Origin: Musa acuminata AAA Group
Lineage: Eukaryota > Streptophyta > Magnoliopsida > Zingiberales > Musaceae
DNA: 64,000 nt
NCBI RefSeq assembly: GCF_036884655.1
Contig: NC_088340.1
Location: forward strand, 4,362,501-4,426,500
Reading direction: 5' to 3'
Position numbers and translations under genes: made by a program. Below the pieces are notes generated by a model. It was given only the letters and a program-made list of their open reading frames with translations. It made no database searches and had not been told where the DNA came from. This document shows positions 47,422-63,320 of this stretch, one piece after another (position 1 is the stretch's first letter; each line of letters starts with the position of its first letter).

Positions 47422-48386
47422 TCAGATTGGATGGTCGTCGCAAGCAGAGGTTTTATTGACCGCGTCGTCATCTGATGGAGGTGGCAGCTTTTTCCACATC
47501 AAGTGCTTGCGTCGTTGAAGACTCAACCAGATGAAGTAGCTGTCGGTCTTCGACACCTCATAACCCGCTTTCCTGTACATGTCGAAGGGGCCCTTATCCA
47601 CCACCCTGCAGTGAAGGTATACTTCTCTTTTGGCCTTCATTCTCGTTATCAGCTCCTCGCATGCCTCCAGAAGATGCCATCCAATCCTCCTCCTGAAAGG
47701 TTGTTCCTACCATGAAAAGCCCTGTGGAACAAGGAAGAGTAGAGTTGGTACCTTCGCAGCGACTTCCTGACGGCCATGTTGCAGATGTAAGGGCAGTCAG
47801 GGGGAGGGTGGGGCGTCGGCGGGGCGACATTGGCTCCGCGAGCGTCGAACGAGATCTCGGCAGTGCACGCCAGCTGCGCTGGTCCCTCGGCGTCGCTCTC
47901 CTTGTAGAACCCGATGAGCACCGCCACGTGCGGTTCCAGGGCGCGCCGCTCCTCCAGGTACTGCTTTACCAGGAAGGCGATGAGGTGGGCGTACCGGACG
48001 GGGACGAGCCTGGACTCGGAGAAGGTCTCCGCGAGGAGCGTCCCCGTGGCCTCCATCTCCCCGGGTTCTACGGGGCGGATCTCCAGGACGCCGCCGCGGT
48101 CGAGCTCCACGATGACGCGGAAGTCCCGGAGGACCTGGACCGCCTCGTCGTTGATGACCGCGCCTGGTTGGTCGGGGGCGTCGGTGCGAGAGGAGGCGGT
48201 GGGTTGCGTGGCCGAGGAGGAGGAGAAGCGGCCGAGTAAACTTCGGAAAATCGAAGGCTGGCGCTTCTCCGGGGGGAGGGAGGTGGTGGTGCCGGCTAAG
48301 GTCGTTGAAGGAGCGGAGGGGGCGAAGAGGCAGGGTTGGAGGGTGGAATCAAGAGAGAGGGAAAGAGTGGATGGAGGACAAGCCAT
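47422..48386 (-). CDS. GNAT-family N-acetyltransferase, probably chloroplast-targeted
   Basis: Two exons (47752-48386, 47422-47692) with a short 59-bp intron give 301 aa. The first ~80 residues (MACPPSTLSLSLDSTLQPCL, ..., SIFRSLLGRFSSSSATQ) are rich in Ser/Thr/Pro and lack acidic residues early on, like a chloroplast transit peptide. The GNAT fold follows: LEIRPVEPGEMEATGTLLAE, the beta-strand core HVAVLIGFYKE, LACTAEISFD, and PYICNMAVRKSLRRRRIGWH, in which RRRIGWHLLEACEEL is the acetyl-CoA pyrophosphate-binding loop and helix. The C-terminal VYLHCRVVDKGPFDMYRKAG and YEV complete the fold. Plant plastid GNATs acetylate protein N-termini and lysines; the substrate here is not known. Upstream in-frame ATGs at 48509 and 48424 exist, but only the ATG at 48386 begins the transit-like sequence. 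Confidence 0.9.
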
Positions 48387-51257
48387 GGAGTCCTTCCTGT
48401 TCTTGTTGTTGATGATGATGAGAGAGAGGAAGAGGAAGGAGAATATTGTGGTCTTCAAATGCATGCATGCATGCGGGGGGGTGTGTATGCGCAATGGTTT
48501 CCAAGTCAAAGGGTGACTTGAAGATTACTGATGGGATATATTCCATCTTCTACTTGGTCACAAAGAAAGATGGAAGCATATTACTTGCAGCAACAATGAT
48601 TCCTACATTGTTTAAGAAAATAATGGATTAAGGTGGTGGGAATAGACTTGGTTGCAAACCAAGATTTAAGCATCTTAAAAACAAATATTTGCCACTTTGC
48701 AAAGAAATTGTACCAACAAATTTAATTATTTCTAGATACCATAAACTTATATGTTAAATCCTAAATCTAAAGCCAACAATATGTATGTATGTATGTATGT
48801 ATATATTAATGAAATTATAATATTAAGTTAGACATGCAAAATCACCATCAAATATTAAAAAAAATATCTTCTAAACAATTAGAAATAACTTTGATATGGA
48901 TAAAATAAGAGGGAATCCTTTAAGCAATATGAATATGTAAAATCAGAAATTAGTCTTAATGATATGAGAAGAAATAGATGAAAATCTTCAAAAGTTGTTT
49001 AAAAATATTATTAATTTAGGTGAGAATATTATTTTGTACATAGTTGAGTAGTGATCAAAGATGCATGTGATTGATTCCAAATAATTGAGACATTATGACT
49101 TGTTGATTTTATTGTAATACATATATTGCTGAATTTATATCTTGTCAATTTTATAGGGAAGAGTTTATGAAATTTGTAGTGAAAGTACAGAATAATGTAT
49201 AAAGTATATAAACCTTTTTGACTTTGAGAAGTTAGGATGTTTCCTTCTATAGTGATTCTTCTCTTTTTGTATCACAATTCATCAACCAGATTCAACTAAA
49301 TTTAAGGACAATGAGACCTAAAAAGTGGTCTTCTTTCTTTCTAAGCTTATGCAATTTGTGTACTGGTCCAGTAAGATTTCACATGGAAGTAGCACTTTTA
49401 AGACTTTCCATATGATTTCACATAAAGCACTTCAAAAGCTCTCTCTGTGTCTTCATACACCCTGTAAAGATTCCTTGATGCAAATTCACATCAACAGGAA
49501 AACAAAACATTTGTACACTGCATTGCTCAAGATAGAGCTAACTAGTTAGATGGTAGTATCTGAGTTTTAGCTTCACAAACATGATTACTGACCAACAACG
49601 GCAACAATGAGTATTTACAGAGCACCATACTAGCAGTGTTTCCAAACTGATACAAATCTGTTCAGATTACTTCATGATACACACTTTAAGATATCAAGTC
49701 ACCTTCGCGTTTCAAATCGAACGTTTAACATCTGGAGTACATCAATTGTCTTTGTTAAAGTTCCCAATTGAAACAAAGTCGGTAGTAGCAAGGAAACACA
49801 ACTTACAAACCTGCTCTATCCACACAAAAGCATAAATATTGTTCTTACAAGATGAAACATTTACAACTTGCAAGACCTTTTACACTACCAAACTCAGAGC
49901 CAATGCAGTCTTGGTCCGTGTCAGACGAGCAAAACAGGTAAATGGGATATATAATTTCTTGGCGGGAGAGGGTTCAGTTAAAGCTGCACAAAAGCTTCAT
50001 CCTACATAAGATATTCCTGCAATTTCAGCATAAGTTGGGCTTAGTGCAAATGTTTGTGAGAGAATGCAATGCTTTTTAACTCTTTCGGTATGCTACTGGA
50101 CTTATACAAGCAGCAAGTAGCTTCTTAATCCATTTTTTTTCGTATCAGCAAAAATCATTGTTGCTAAATGTAATTTCCTCCAAAAATAAAAATAAAAAGA
50201 CTTGATACTGCCTAAAGATTTACTTGAGGTTGTTTCTACCATCATGCACAATTTAGATAGCATGCAACATGTGCAGTTGGATTGAGCCAAAAACTATAGA
50301 ATACTCGCTTAAGATAGCTCAAACTCAACATTGTTGCCGTGGATAACTAAGATACTCTCCGTGATTAAAAACAGAAAAGCTCTGAATTAATTTTGTGAAA
50401 GAGATTTCATAGATGAGAAACCTTCTGAAAAGCAGCATACATTTGATAAAAGAGCAGCGGGTTGATCAGAGTATTAAAAGAGAAAAAAAAAAAAAAATCC
50501 AATTTTCATGTCCCTTCTCATTAGAGCTCTTCCTTTCTAGCTTAGTTCTTGTTGATATCTTGTTGGCAAAAGACCAAAGGTTTAATAATTACTTTCTGGA
50601 CACCTGACATTAACCTTATGTTGCATTCCATTATAGCCAAAAATGGCAACCCTGTTTCAAAGACTACTCCACTTTTGAGTACCATATTCAGTTCTGAGCT
50701 TGGGGACAATATCCAAGTAAATATACTAATGAAAACTATAGTAAGACGACTGTAATTTTCACTTAGCTTAGGTTGATCAGGGGAGATAAGTCATGCGCAA
50801 CTATTAGTTGCTTAAACTCAAGTCTAATTATTGGAAAGATAGTACCTAAATGGTTCCAAAAGAACCCACAGTTATCTTTATCAAATTATCAGGTCCCATT
50901 TAGTGGATTGATAGCATCTCTGGTTTTCACACTGGAGGACCTTTTGGATACTGCAGATAAGATGTTCATGACTAAAAGAACAATTAAACAAACATAGGAA
51001 AATTTCAGAAGTCCTAAATTTGGTCCTATCACATTTCAACCATACAACAAGAGGGGTTGGCATGACAAGGAAATTATGCAAACAGGTTGACTTATTCTTG
51101 AAAACTTACACATGCAAAAAGAAATACCATATTAGATAGAGAAGAGTTAGTTTTTGGATTGGAACATCAGTGATATTGAAAACAAATAATAACAGCAGAA
51201 ATTATATATGATAACTTGTATGAATAATACACTTAGAGGTTAATAGAACATGTTTAC
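48387..51257. other. Intergenic region between GNAT and ROP genes
   Basis: The left end is the GNAT promoter, with a GCATGCATGCATGC palindromic run near 48462-48475. (TATG)n lies at 48781-48804. AT-rich sequence without a recognised gene follows to the 3' end of the ROP gene. Confidence 0.5.
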
Positions 51258-53330
<2,073 letters not shown>

Positions 53331-54071
53331 CTCTCCCTTGCTTATAACCCAAGGAGACTGGAAGGAGAGGAAAGAGGAGAAGCAAAGGGATGCTGAGGCC
53401 TTGCTGCTGCTGCTACTGCTACTGCTACTGCTACTGCTTTGTTAGGACTGTGGGGATGGGGAAGGTGGATCACATGACTCTTACGACCCCTTCTCCCAGC
53501 TAGTTTTCAATGCTCGGTCATTTCTGGCGTAAACAGACACTGTTCCTCCCTGTCTCCATCCTTCAATTTGCAATCTCACTTCCTGTGATGAGTACACAGG
53601 CAGAGGAGACTCTGCATTCCTTTGTCTCTCTCGGCATGGTTCAACACTGGCCCGTGAGTTAATATGGTTAGAGAGAGAGAGAGAGAGAGAGAGAGAGGCA
53701 TTGTGAAACGTGAGTGTCATAAAAAGGAGAGTGAGGGAGGGGAGAGTGGGAGAGGTGGGATCGACATGGCGAGCTATAAATGCAAGTGGAGGAGTTGCAG
53801 TAATAAAAGAGAAGGCGAACGAAGAAGCATTGGACTGCAGGAAGCGTCATTATGTTTGGGGGGAGACCACATTGGCTGGCTTAGATTTTGGCATCTTGCG
53901 AGGGGAATAATGAAGACAACATGGATTGATAGATTGAGAGATAGATTTGGAATTGCTTCTATTGAGCTGGATTTTGTGTGTTTGTTGGTGCTAAAGATTC
54001 TATTACCCTGCATTAGATTAGATTATTGTACTGTAGCAATAAGATTGATATCCTCGTACTTTCATCAATGA
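53331..54071. promoter_or_regulatory. ROP gene 5' flank with CTACTG and GA repeats
   Basis: A (CTGCTA)n-like run lies at 53401-53440 and (GA)n at 53671-53697, both within 370 bp of the start codon. TATAAATG at about 53775 is on the plus strand. Short frames here are repeat artefacts. Confidence 0.4.
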
Positions 54072-57000
54072 GGGATCCAAAGAAGATAAATGGATAAGAT
54101 CTTATAGGAATAATCTTACTGTTGTCCTAAGACTCACTCCTAATCCAATTACTCATTTGGTGTCATCCTCTTCTAACTAACATAATATGTGTGTTAATAT
54201 GATATTATGTTAGGTTTATTATTGGATAATGTGAGGGTAAAAGATGCTTAGAATATATAAAATACTTTGCACTTCTAGGAATGTAATGAGAGGGTAAGCC
54301 TGCCATGGAAACATTGTTCTTTTTTTTGTCTTATCCAGATGATCAATAAAAAAAATCAAAAACAAATTAATAGAGGTTACTTTAATTTCCATATTGATCA
54401 TTAATGTAAAAAGGAAGAAGAAGAAGAACTCTCAACTATTCATAAACTAATCAATAAGTTAGAACTGGAAAGATTTATAAACACCATTCTGAATCATCTT
54501 TGTTTCCTTATTCTCTTTCTCTGCATCTCTTTTGATTAGAAAGAATAAGACCTTGATTAGTAGTGCTCAAGCAATAGTATCAAAGTACTAATGTATCAGA
54601 TTAAGGCATTGACATATTACTTTCAAAGAAGATGTGTGTAAAGAATTTGTCATTCCTAATTCCATTTTGACTAGAATGACAAATGCAAAGACAATTAAGA
54701 GCTTGTTGTAAAGATCTAACAAACAACAAAATATCATCAGCTTTATTCTAAAAAATAAATAAGATTAAATAAAAACATCATTGGAAAAAGTGACACAACA
54801 TAGAATGTGAAACCATCACCAGCTGAGTAAAAGAACAATCAGATTTGAGGTCTGAATAATCCATCATTTATGGACTCCTAAAACTTCATCTGCTATGGAA
54901 ATCTAGAAATCAAGCATGTGGATAAAGAACTTCAAAAACATGGTCAAAAGCACACTGAAGTTGAAGACAGTGGAACATCATAAAAAATGCCTTGGTTTTC
55001 TTGCACTGGTGAATATATGATGTGAATACATGAACCATGATTTCTGGATCTGAAATCTTCATGACAACACAGGTTGTATTTTTCTAGATGCCTGCTATCA
55101 AGAGCTTCATTCTGATCATAGGTACAGTGAGATTCTGCTTCTTTGTAGCTGCCTCTGTCAAGAGTTATGTTGAGTGATACTTATTAGGCATCCTTTAATA
55201 AAGAATTATTGTGCAATGTATTCAGATCCAATTTGAATGAGAAGCAGTTCTTCAGATGTTCCTTTTTCCTGGTTCACCACATCTATCAGTTCTGAGTCCA
55301 CCTAGCATTGATCTGTTTCAACAATTAGTATCTCTTGTGGGCTACAATTCCGTAATATCAAATGAATTAATATCTACTTTGTCGGGTGAGCAATTCTCAG
55401 CTGGGCCAGAAGCTAATGAGGGCTAGACTAGGTGGTTTAAGGTTCTCTGGGAGTTTGGAGAACACAACATAGATTCTAAGAAATCAATACAGGTAGGTGT
55501 GCAATAGGCACAGAGTTGAGTAAGATCCATAGTGTTCTCGACTGCTGCAATGATCCATCTAACTTGATCACAATGGAACTATGATGGCCAGCTTGGGGAG
55601 ATCTCCATGGTCTGGACCACTTGGGCTGTGTTTCTGCTCCATCAAGTCTTCCTTCCTACACTTGATGGAAGTCTGATGTTGACATCTTCTTGTGCTCACT
55701 CCTCCAAACCTCAATCTGCTTTCCTGTACAGAGATGAAAATGCTTGCCTTCTTCCATATTCTGGCTATGTGTCGAGAATTACCAGATCAAATACTTTATA
55801 ACCCCCTCCACAGGCATTGGAACATACAACTAGTCCCAGGCCCCTGTTGTTATCTGCCCTTTTGCACTCCATGTCCTTCATGTGCTTGGAATCTCCCTTA
55901 GTAATGGTCATGTCTAGTACTTGAAATGTCCAGGTTATGTTGAAGGGTGATGAGGATATCCAACACGCCTAAACTCAATGCACATGCGGTTGTCCCAACT
56001 TGACAGGTTGCTGAAAGATAAAAGCTAAGCCAACTCTGATAGCTCCACAGAGAAGAACACTGTACTGTGTAGCTGCCATGCTGAGGATGTCTTTTCCAAA
56101 ACATCACCACCTCTTGTTACATGTTTTGAGCTTCCACCGAGCAAAGCTTACTGAGCTGAGGTTGTCTTGGACATGACTGTGCCGAGAACAAGTGCCATCG
56201 AATGGTAGACTGACATAAGCAATGTTACCAGTAAACATCTTCCAGAGAGCCTCCCATGTGAGTTTGGGAGGAGTTCACTCCTCTGTCCTCGTTCATTGTC
56301 TGTTTAGAAATGGCATAAAGCTTGTAGTTATGAACAGAACCAAATCCACAATTAGATAGCTTTCATCACCAGTCCTGTTCATGAACAAGGTTGTCGCTAC
56401 ATCCTGCTGTAGCCTATGTTGTTGGCATGCTCAATGATATGAAGTACTCAACCTTCATTTCAACTATCACATAATCTTAAATTCAGCTTGTTCAGATACT
56501 CGAATGCCAATCATTCGATGCAAGAAAGCAAACTGTGATGCAGTACCAACTGTTCAAATCCACTTTGTTCTTATTAAAGCACCTCCTGACTTGTTGCTGT
56601 TAGGATCAACATGGGTTGGCTTGATGATACCTTTTCTTTTGGTGTTAGGTCTCTCCTTTATAATTGTCCTTCATAGGACACCTGGTGTTTTGTGCAGTGA
56701 AGGATCAGTCTGAAGTGGAGCTTAATGGTGATACTGCTCAGACACTCACCTTTTGTTTGTGTGTTGAGACAGTTGTTGTTCCCTAACTTCATGTTATAGA
56801 CAAAATGATCATGTGTTGCATAATTATGGACTCAGATATTCCACTTCAGATCATTATCTACCTTAAACCATGTTTGGTGGGTACACTGATTCACTCACCA
56901 ATCTTCTCACGCAATTATGTTCACTCTGCCATAGACAAGAATCAATTGTAGATATCATAATATCATCATTATCAGTCTTTGAGAAACAATTTAACTTTGC

Positions 57001-59922
57001 AGGCTACCTTTTGATGAAATAGAGAATCTAGTGCTCCTCTTCTCCCCCCCCCACCCCCCTCTTCAGGTGTCCTGTTCAAGGAGCTCCTTTCCTTTATGTG
57101 CCATCTGTAAAGGAAAATTGATCATTTACAAGGATAATTTTGTTGGTTTTAATGTGATTAGGAATTGCACCTCTCCAAGGTGTTCATGTATTTGTTGGCA
57201 TCAGAGCAAGAACTTAAGATTGGCTCATTGTGCTGTAGACCACCCCACCTGTTAAATGGATGGGAATCAAATCCTTGCTTGGTCCACTTGACAATCTATC
57301 AAAGATGCTGAGGGTGAGCAATAATTGGAGATCCATCACTAACCCCTGATATGCCATCATCACCCATTAGAGGCTCCCATTCCCTGCATCTCTCCTGACA
57401 ACCTGAAAGAGTTGTTCCATGATTGCTATTTGGTGATGTGATGCCATTTCTTCACTTGCTGTCTTATGGAAATCTCACTTCATCTTTCTCATGCCACCAA
57501 ACCATGGACTCCACTTCCTTGTTGCTTGGTGAGGAATCCATCAATCAGAGTGCCTGAGAAAGAGAGAAACCCAGGGAGGTCCATCCATCCTTGGATGTCA
57601 TCATAATTCTTTTCCACCCATGTGATGTCCCCTCTGTAAAGAGGTGGATGAAACCCAAAACATGTGTGTTGACATGAGTTGACAGTGGGTTCTAAGCACA
57701 ACACAAGATGGTGATACTAAGAAAGGCCAATGGATGGAAAATGTCAACTGGAATGGCTTGGCTGAGGTGGAAGTTGGGAGAGGCTGGCCATGAAGAGGGC
57801 CACACTGTTGATTGAAAGAATCTTGTACCTTTACTTAACATAATAAGACTGCATATTAAGGACACAATGACACCTTTTATTGTGGCATATTCCTCCATAG
57901 GCTTAACTTTATGTCTTGATAAATATAAATTCTTTCATGTTTTTAAGGAGGAGAATAATATTATTAATTGGTCGATATGTATACTCGTACAATCAAATCA
58001 TGTCATTTTCTCGATCCGAAACTAGCCTTCGAAACTAGATTTTTTTTGGTTCGCAATGAAGTACTTTTCGATTACGCTTAGTAAAATTTATTTTTAAAAA
58101 ATAAAAAAAAACTTATGAAAAGAATCCACAACTCATGAAGTATGACAATAATGCATATCAAATGAATGTAATCAGTCTTAAGACTATCTCTGCTTAGTCA
58201 ATCACTAAATCCCACCTAAGCTGCACAATCTTTAGACACAACAATGAGTAAAGGTGGAAGCTCCAGTGTCATGGTGAAGTGATGTGTACCATGATGCTGA
58301 TAACATGTCCTACAACCAAACAGAGATGCTTATTCCAGCCTTGTGATGATGTGCAAGTCCCTTTCAGTGCCTAGAGAAAAAAGAAGATGTAATCATGGAA
58401 AAGGCTTGCTCCTTATTACCCATACAATGATAACCATCTAAAACCAAAATCATGATTAGTCTAATCAACAAACGACAGTAGATCAAATCTACTGGGAACA
58501 ATGAAGTTCCTAATATTTGACTATGTTCCACTTTGGGCATGCATCCAAGAATGGAGCCTCAGATCAATGCTTAGGATGGTTGGAGTTGTAACCATCACCA
58601 TGGGATCCAATGACACTGCAGCCATTGATCAGTTCTATGTCAATAATCCAACACAAGCATCAACCACTTTCTCACCTTTGTTCCCTCTTTTTTACTTTTC
58701 TTCAAGGCATGCATTTGATTGGGAGAAGGATACAACCAGGGCTCCATCAAAGTTCAGAGGAGCCTGGCATGGCAAAAGAGAAACAGTGTACAGCATAGTT
58801 AGCTTGTTATCAGCACCAGCAATACTCCTCAGACTCCAGGTCAGCCTAGATTGTCCATGCACAGGACCCTACTCTCTCAGCCTGCATTATGATCTGCAAC
58901 CTAGGGTTTTGTCATGGATGAGAGCAATACTGAGTTGTCAAGGCATAATAATGATCTCCAAATGAAGATTCTGTACTTCAATAGGAAGATATATTATCTC
59001 CTGTATGAGGAGCCAAGAAGACAGGGAAAGGGTGACACTATCTTTTCATCGAGGGAGTACATGGAGCTTTTAGAGGCCAAGACTGTGACCGGTGTACAAG
59101 TTGGAATTGGCAGCAGTGGCTTGAAGCAGCATTGACCGAAACTTATTCACCCTTCTGATTCCATCCTCTAAATGCTTTACCACAGTGTAAAATTAGTCTA
59201 CACATGCATTTGAACACCTCAAATCCTTCCACTGAGTTCCTCCATTCTTGGACAGCATTAAATAGTGGGTGTCTCAGAGCACAGAACTCCTGCAGAACTT
59301 TGACCCATACCAGAATGTGGAGGAATGAGAGGGACAAGTGACTAAAGGTATGTCCACAGACGAGAGAGAAAGTGGAGGACTGCTGGTGCTCCATCTGCAT
59401 TTGGATAAAATTAGCAATGTAACCCTATCACATTTCTTGTATGATAGTCTCCCAAACACTTAATAATGCACTGTCCAAAATTTGGATCAGTCTGCAACAG
59501 TAAGTCACCCATGCATGAAATGTACATCTAACCACTTGAATCTGTGCATGTCTTGCTGATGATTTATTGCATGCATGCATGCACTGAGATTTGAATGTAG
59601 AGCTTTGAATGCTATTAGTGCAAAGTGTGATGCAAATATCAAGACAAGTGGCAGACACTTAGAGACATAGTTGGCACTGTAATCAAGGTTCTTTGACATC
59701 AGCGTTACATGAGTTTGCCATCTAAGACAGACAACTCTACCTATGTTCCTCAAGATGTAAGGGACAGAAGATACTAAAACTCAGGTTTGCCTGCCTTTGG
59801 GTGGGAATCCCTTGTCTGGAAATTTTGCTTCACAGGCTCCTCTATGAAATCTTGCAGTGTGATGATTTATGTAGATTGATTCCTGAAGGTTATGGGATGG
59901 CCAAGGGAGCAGTGTTGTATAT

Positions 59923-59924
<2 letters not shown>

Positions 59925-59967
<43 letters not shown>
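59925..59967. repeat. (AG)n microsatellite
   Basis: About 20 AG units. Confidence 0.97.
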
Positions 59968-59970
<3 letters not shown>

Positions 59971-61195
59971 GGTAAGTCCACCGGTGATATATTGGCCAGA
60001 CTCCTCTGCCATTCCTTCCTCCCACATCTCTACCAACCTCTCCATTTCTTGCAGAGTATAAAGAAGATGGTCCATCTGATCTTAACATTAGATCCATACT
60101 GGAAACTTTTACCACTCTTTGTACCATAATCAACAAATCCATATGTTTTTTCTCTCTCCATCAAAGAAAGAGAACAGAAGAAAATTATTAAGAAAGAAAG
60201 GCAGTGCACAGCAGTCCTTGTCATGGACAAAGCTGGCTGTGCTTTGGAGGGCACTCATTGACTAGCTCTTGGGGATTTGTACCATGGCACCCTTTATTGA
60301 GTTCCATGTAAGTATCGAGGCGATGGCATGATGGGGATTAGACTTTAGGTTACGTGTGATGATGGTGCGGGTCAAAGAGGCCCGGGACTTGCTGGCTTTG
60401 CTTTCCCTGTCAGAGGAGAGGGTAAAGGAGATACGAAAGCTGCAGAGATGATGTCTCTGAAATCACTCTTTGGTCATCATGCAATCCCAGGGGACAAGGG
60501 ACACTGCTCCATTTCCAATGGCTCACAGGTATCTTTCTTCTCTCCTCCTTTACTCACCCACACTGAGCTTTCCCAGGTAGGCCAAAAAGTACAGGGCAGA
60601 AAACTAGCTTTGATGCTTGCTTTCTGCTTTGACATGTCATCCATGCCAAGGAGATGTACTGCATACACATGTATCGTCATGGACATGAGAGACTGAACTC
60701 TCAACCAGACCTAAAGCTTGCTGAAAGTTCTCTGAGTACGTAGCCACTGGACGAAGCAATTGCATGCGCAGACCCTTGTAACAATTTCTACAGGAAGAAG
60801 TCGGTGAAGTCTCAGAAGAGCAAATGGTGGCATTCACTGGAGAAAGAACTCATTCACCTCCTTATCTCATCGGCAATGGCCCAAGTCGGAAAGGAGTGCA
60901 GCCCATGTGATGGCTTCCTTCTAAACTTGCGGTGCTATCTACCAGTGGCGTAGGAAACGGATAGGATTAGATATGTCCGCCATCAGTGCAACACATGCAT
61001 TAATTGGCCAGTAATCTGTCCTACTTACACAAAACTCCTCGCATATGTACGTACTCACATGTACCACCGGAATCACATACATATCTGCAAAGCGAGACTG
61101 TTGATCGATGAGTAGTTGTCATTCTTGGATGTTCATTGCGTATGGAATAATATGACTTCTCACAAGTCCTTTTCTGAAAAGTGAGAGTTCCCTGA

Positions 61196-61236
<41 letters not shown>

Positions 61237-61238
61237 GG
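61196..61238. repeat. (TG)n(AG)n compound microsatellite
   Basis: About nine TG units run directly into about twelve AG units. Confidence 0.95.
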
Positions 61239-61473
61239 ATTCAAGTGAGATGCAAAAGTTCCTCAAGTTGTGGTGTAGAATGACCTCATTTCTGGTTCGG
61301 AAAAGTAGGTCTGGTTTTTGCTCAGACTCAATTATATATGATGTGGCCAGGAAGAAAGTCTAATGATGAACAGCTTTGAAAGTTGTGGTTGGGTGGGGAT
61401 AGGCGAGGAGACCATAGCAAGCAGGGATGTGGAGCTATAGAGATGATACTGGTGAAATCTAGCTCATGAATGT

Positions 61474-61504
<31 letters not shown>

Positions 61505-61601
61505 GTATATATTTGGCTATAGCTAGCACTGGTAGGTAGATTATAGATAGCAAGATAGAGAGGATGGTGTGGAGATCTGGTTAGTGATCATAGGCCTTTT
61601 A

Positions 61602-61930
61602 ATGGAGGAACAACTCAATCCTTTAGCAGTCACCCACCTCCTGCAACACACCCTGAGAAGCTTGTGCAACCACAAGAGCTCCCAGTGGATCTATGCTGTG
61701 TTCTGGAGGATCTTGCCAAGGAACTACCCACCACCCAAGTAATCAAAAAGGAGCAACACATGCATCACGGATAATTTCCATCTTTTGCAGTAAGTTTCTA
61801 ACTTCGTTCTTGATCTTTGTTGTGGCAGGTGGGATCTTCATGGAGGGGTCTATGACAGAAGTAGAGGAAACAGGAGGAACTGGTACATGTACTTTGTTTG
61901 GATTTCTCCACACACCTGAACACGCTCTTG

Positions 61931-61977
<47 letters not shown>

Positions 61978-62624
61978 GGATACTTGCATGGGAGGATGGG
62001 TTCTGCAACTTTGCTGCCTCCAGCTGTGAGCAAGCCATGACGGAAGAAGAGTGCCAGATGAAAGGTCTCCAACCTGAGCTCTTCTTCAAGATGTCCCATG
62101 AGATCTACAACTACGGGGAAGGGTGAGCAGGAAGAAGATGACTCTGATGACTCCTCTCTTTTTTCCTTCTGTTTGATGCTGAGAATACTTTTGGCAGCTT
62201 GATCGGAAAAGTTGCAGCAGATCACAGCCATAAATGGGTGTTTAAGGAACCCCAAGATCATAAGATGGTTTTGCTGTCGACATGGAACAACCCTGCTGAT
62301 TCCGTAAGTGCGTCTTTCTTTGCTTGCGAGCTCTTTTGCACAAGCTTAGTTCTGTGAGTCTATCTCTTGTATTACTATACTTGTTGATGTGTTTGTGGAA
62401 ATGAGGGAATGCTTTGTTGCACCAGCAACCGAGGACTTGGGAGGCTCAGTTTCAATCTGGCATCGAGGTAGCATAAATACCCTTTACTGCTGTCGTTACT
62501 GCAAGTTCCATCTTCCTTTCATCCAAGCTGCAGACTGACTTGAGTTGCCTCCCACCATTAATGCAGACCATTGCTCTGGTTGCTGTCAGGGAAGGCGTTG
62601 TACAGTTGGGTTCCGTCAACAAGG

Positions 62625-62689
<65 letters not shown>

Positions 62690-63320
62690 ACAGATGATTA
62701 AGATTTCTTGTCTGATGATGATGCTGCTCTCATCTGATTCAACAACACAAATAGAACATACCCATAGATAGTGCATGCCAATTATCACATGGTCACATTG
62801 ACTTGGCGTCTGTTGCTTACCTTCCCATGGCAACTGGATGAAGGTGATGGAGGACTTGAGCTTGGTCATTCTACTCCGCAAGAAGTTCGACTACCTAGAA
62901 AGTATACCCGGCGTCCTCCTACCGCACCCGTCGTCGTCGGCGTGCCCGATGAGGATCGAAGCCTGCACACTCCCTCAGAACTGGCCCGCCTTCCCGCCGG
63001 TGGAGTTCTACGACCATTTCAGCCCGCAGATGAGGGTCGTTACGCCGTCGATGAGCAGCCTCGACGCCCTCCTTTCGAAGCTGCCCCCGGTCGGCCTGCC
63101 GCCGCCGACGCCAGCGGTGTCCTCACCAGGCTACTTCGAGATGCCGGTGCTCGTGCAGCCGCAGAAGCCCTCCTTGGGAGTGATGGAGATGGAGAGGGTG
63201 GCGAAGGAGGAGATGGAAGAGGAGTATGGGCAAGAGAGTGGCGTGCTGGAGATGGGTGGTGAGTGCAGCAGCTCCATGTCTTACTATGTCAATGTTGCCA
63301 AAGCAGATGAAGGGTTTTGA
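61602..63320 (+). CDS. bHLH-MYC_N-domain protein without bHLH (annotated elsewhere as WNK-related)
   Basis: Seven exons (61602-61738, 61829-61882, 61979-62122, 62198-62303, 62426-62467, 62567-62623, 62844-63320) give 338 aa. The MYC/MYB N-terminal regulatory domain runs from LRSLCNHKSSQWIYAVFWRI through LPRNYPPPKWDLHGGVYDRS, NWILAWEDGFCNFAA, ELFFKMSHEIYNYGEGLIGK, VAADHSHKWVFKEPQ, RTWEAQFQSGIETIALVAVR and EGVVQLGSVNKVMEDLSLVI to about residue 200. There is no basic helix-loop-helix and no kinase domain. The C-terminus is Pro/Ser/Met-rich, with PSMSSLDALLSKLPPV conserved in relatives such as Arabidopsis At5g53900 (recognised from memory). In full-length MYC factors this domain binds JAZ repressors and Mediator; a stand-alone version may act as a cofactor or competitor (inference). 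CT microsatellites abut the acceptor of intron 2 and the donor of intron 6. Confidence 0.9.
61936..61977. repeat. (CT)n forming the polypyrimidine tract of intron 2
   Basis: About 20 CT units run directly into the TAG acceptor at 61976-61978. Confidence 0.95.
62624..62688. repeat. (CT)n starting at the donor of intron 6
   Basis: The donor AAG|GTCTCTCTCT leads straight into about 30 CT units interrupted once by TA. Confidence 0.95.

Larger units (their letters stand above)
54072..61601. other. 7.5-kb intergenic region, no recognised gene
   Basis: Both strands were scanned for domains, splice-linked exons, transposon motifs and known microRNA cores; nothing convincing was found. The base composition from about 55000 to 58900 is less AT-rich than ordinary gaps here, with many short frames of 60-150 codons, none with a family signature. 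Microsatellites: (AG)n 59925-59967, (TG)n(AG)n 61196-61238, GA runs 61472-61504. A C-rich run lies at 57046-57060. Confidence 0.45.

Noticed and set aside
47712..48239. Long plus-strand frame opposite the GNAT gene
   Set aside because: It is the antisense shadow of a GC-rich exon whose minus-strand frame has a clear acetyltransferase fold.
58501..58965. 154-codon plus-strand frame
   Set aside because: Composition matches non-coding surroundings and no domain is visible.
54072..61601. Possible LTR retrotransposon or long non-coding gene in the large gap
   Set aside because: No paired long terminal repeats, gag/pol motifs or exon chain could be recognised by eye.
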